IMG/VR virus record: IMGVR_UViG_3300042518_000946
Coordinates: 1-20,605 of that record
Strand: one strand, 5' to 3'
DNA from: a virus
DNA: 20,605 nucleotides
Position numbers and translations under genes: made by a program
Shown here: in pieces, positions 20,368 to 20,605 of the stretch
How the letters are laid out: the number at the start of each line of letters is the position of its first letter
Numbering within the stretch: position 1 is the stretch's first letter
The notes under the pieces: model-generated
Database searches by the model: none
What the model was told of the DNA's origin: nothing
The model's input: only the letters and a program-made list of their open reading frames with translations

Positions 20368-20605
20368 ATGCCATACCAGATCCAGGTCGGCTCTCAGGTT
20401 GTCGAGTTCCCTGATTCTGTTGGCCAGGATGAGGCCCAGCGGATTCTGTCCGAGCAGTTCCCAGCCACCGGCGAGGATATTGCCGGTGCCATGCAGGACC
20501 CGGCCTACAAGCCGTCGGTCGACGACTACCTGAAGTTCGAGGAGTTCTCCAAGAACAAGCAGACCGACTGGATCAACACCATCGCGCAGTCGGTGGATGC
20601 TGCCG
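20368..20605 (+). CDS. N-terminus of a probable large internal virion protein (cut by window edge)
   Basis: An open frame from ATG 20368, two bases after the previous stop, still open at base 20605 (79 complete codons). The first residues (MPYQIQVGSQVVEFPDSVGQ, then DEAQRILSEQFP) match a short N-terminal module, 'v-eFPd---deeA--iL---fP', that opens many large phage internal or tail-associated proteins, some carrying lytic transglycosylase domains. The following DYLKFEEFSKNKQTDWINTI is helical. Full length and any peptidoglycan-degrading domain lie outside the window; an endolysin-like activity missing elsewhere may reside here, which is inference. Confidence 0.65.
   Translation, partial: MPYQIQVGSQVVEFPDSVGQDEAQRILSEQFPATGEDIAGAMQDPAYKPSVDDYLKFEEFSKNKQTDWINTIAQSVDAA

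Noticed and set aside
1-20605. tRNA genes, CRISPR arrays, insertion sequences, integrase or att sites
   Set aside because: I looked for cloverleaf-like stretches, regularly spaced repeats and transposase or integrase motifs and found none; genes occupy nearly all of the window.

Overview
The window is a continuous stretch of a tailed double-stranded DNA phage genome (or prophage): the packaging, head, lysis, tail and internal-virion module. Every gene I can support lies on the + strand, packed end to end with many 4-base ATGA/GTGA stop-start overlaps. The gene set (large terminase, portal, scaffold, SU10-like capsid, adaptor, large beta-rich tail hub, glutamine/alanine-rich internal proteins, no tape measure, no sheath) points to a short-tailed, podovirus-like virion. 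No integrase, repressor operon, tRNA, replication gene or CRISPR array is visible.

Layout. 1-1640: a small HTH protein (possibly cut at the left edge), a GT-A-like glycosyltransferase and a putative small terminase with a LacI-type DNA-binding domain. 1642-1940: the only long non-coding gap, holding an exact 14-base direct repeat, a GC-rich palindromic block and an A-rich leader. 1941-8136: TerL, portal, a small conserved protein, scaffold and major capsid protein. 8149-8187: a strong hairpin plus pyrimidine tract, probably a terminator, touching the next start codon. 8188-11061: small virion-like proteins and a 589-residue modular fibre or adhesin with lectin-like domains. 11064-11728: a compact lysis-like cassette of two small membrane proteins, a small soluble protein and an overlapping lipoprotein. 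Two of these genes, of 58 and 57 codons, are easily missed. 11758-16456: head-tail adaptor with embedded carbohydrate-binding-like repeats, a 942-residue tail hub/nozzle and a second fibre. 16453-20605: a GNAT-like protein, internal virion proteins, a stand-alone cupin, a conserved alpha-helical protein, and the start of a probably large internal virion protein cut by the right edge.

Host. The DNA is GC-rich, yet almost no gene has a Shine-Dalgarno sequence at the usual spacing; starts are typically preceded by A/C-rich triplets such as 'taaacc'. Together with a LacI-type domain whose 'ALRDDPKLP' segment resembles LacI regulators abundant in Verrucomicrobiota, this suggests a GC-rich host with weak Shine-Dalgarno dependence. 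That host assignment is inference only.

How the genes work together: TerS/TerL package DNA through the portal into a scaffold-assisted capsid. The adaptor and hub close the vertex and carry fibres. Internal proteins are probably ejected with the DNA. The membrane proteins and lipoprotein serve lysis. I see no defence system or wholly new pathway. The most unusual items are the virion-operon cupin, the LacI-type domain in the TerS position, the carbohydrate-binding-like repeats inside the adaptor, the overlapping lysis cassette and the repeat-bearing gap before terL.
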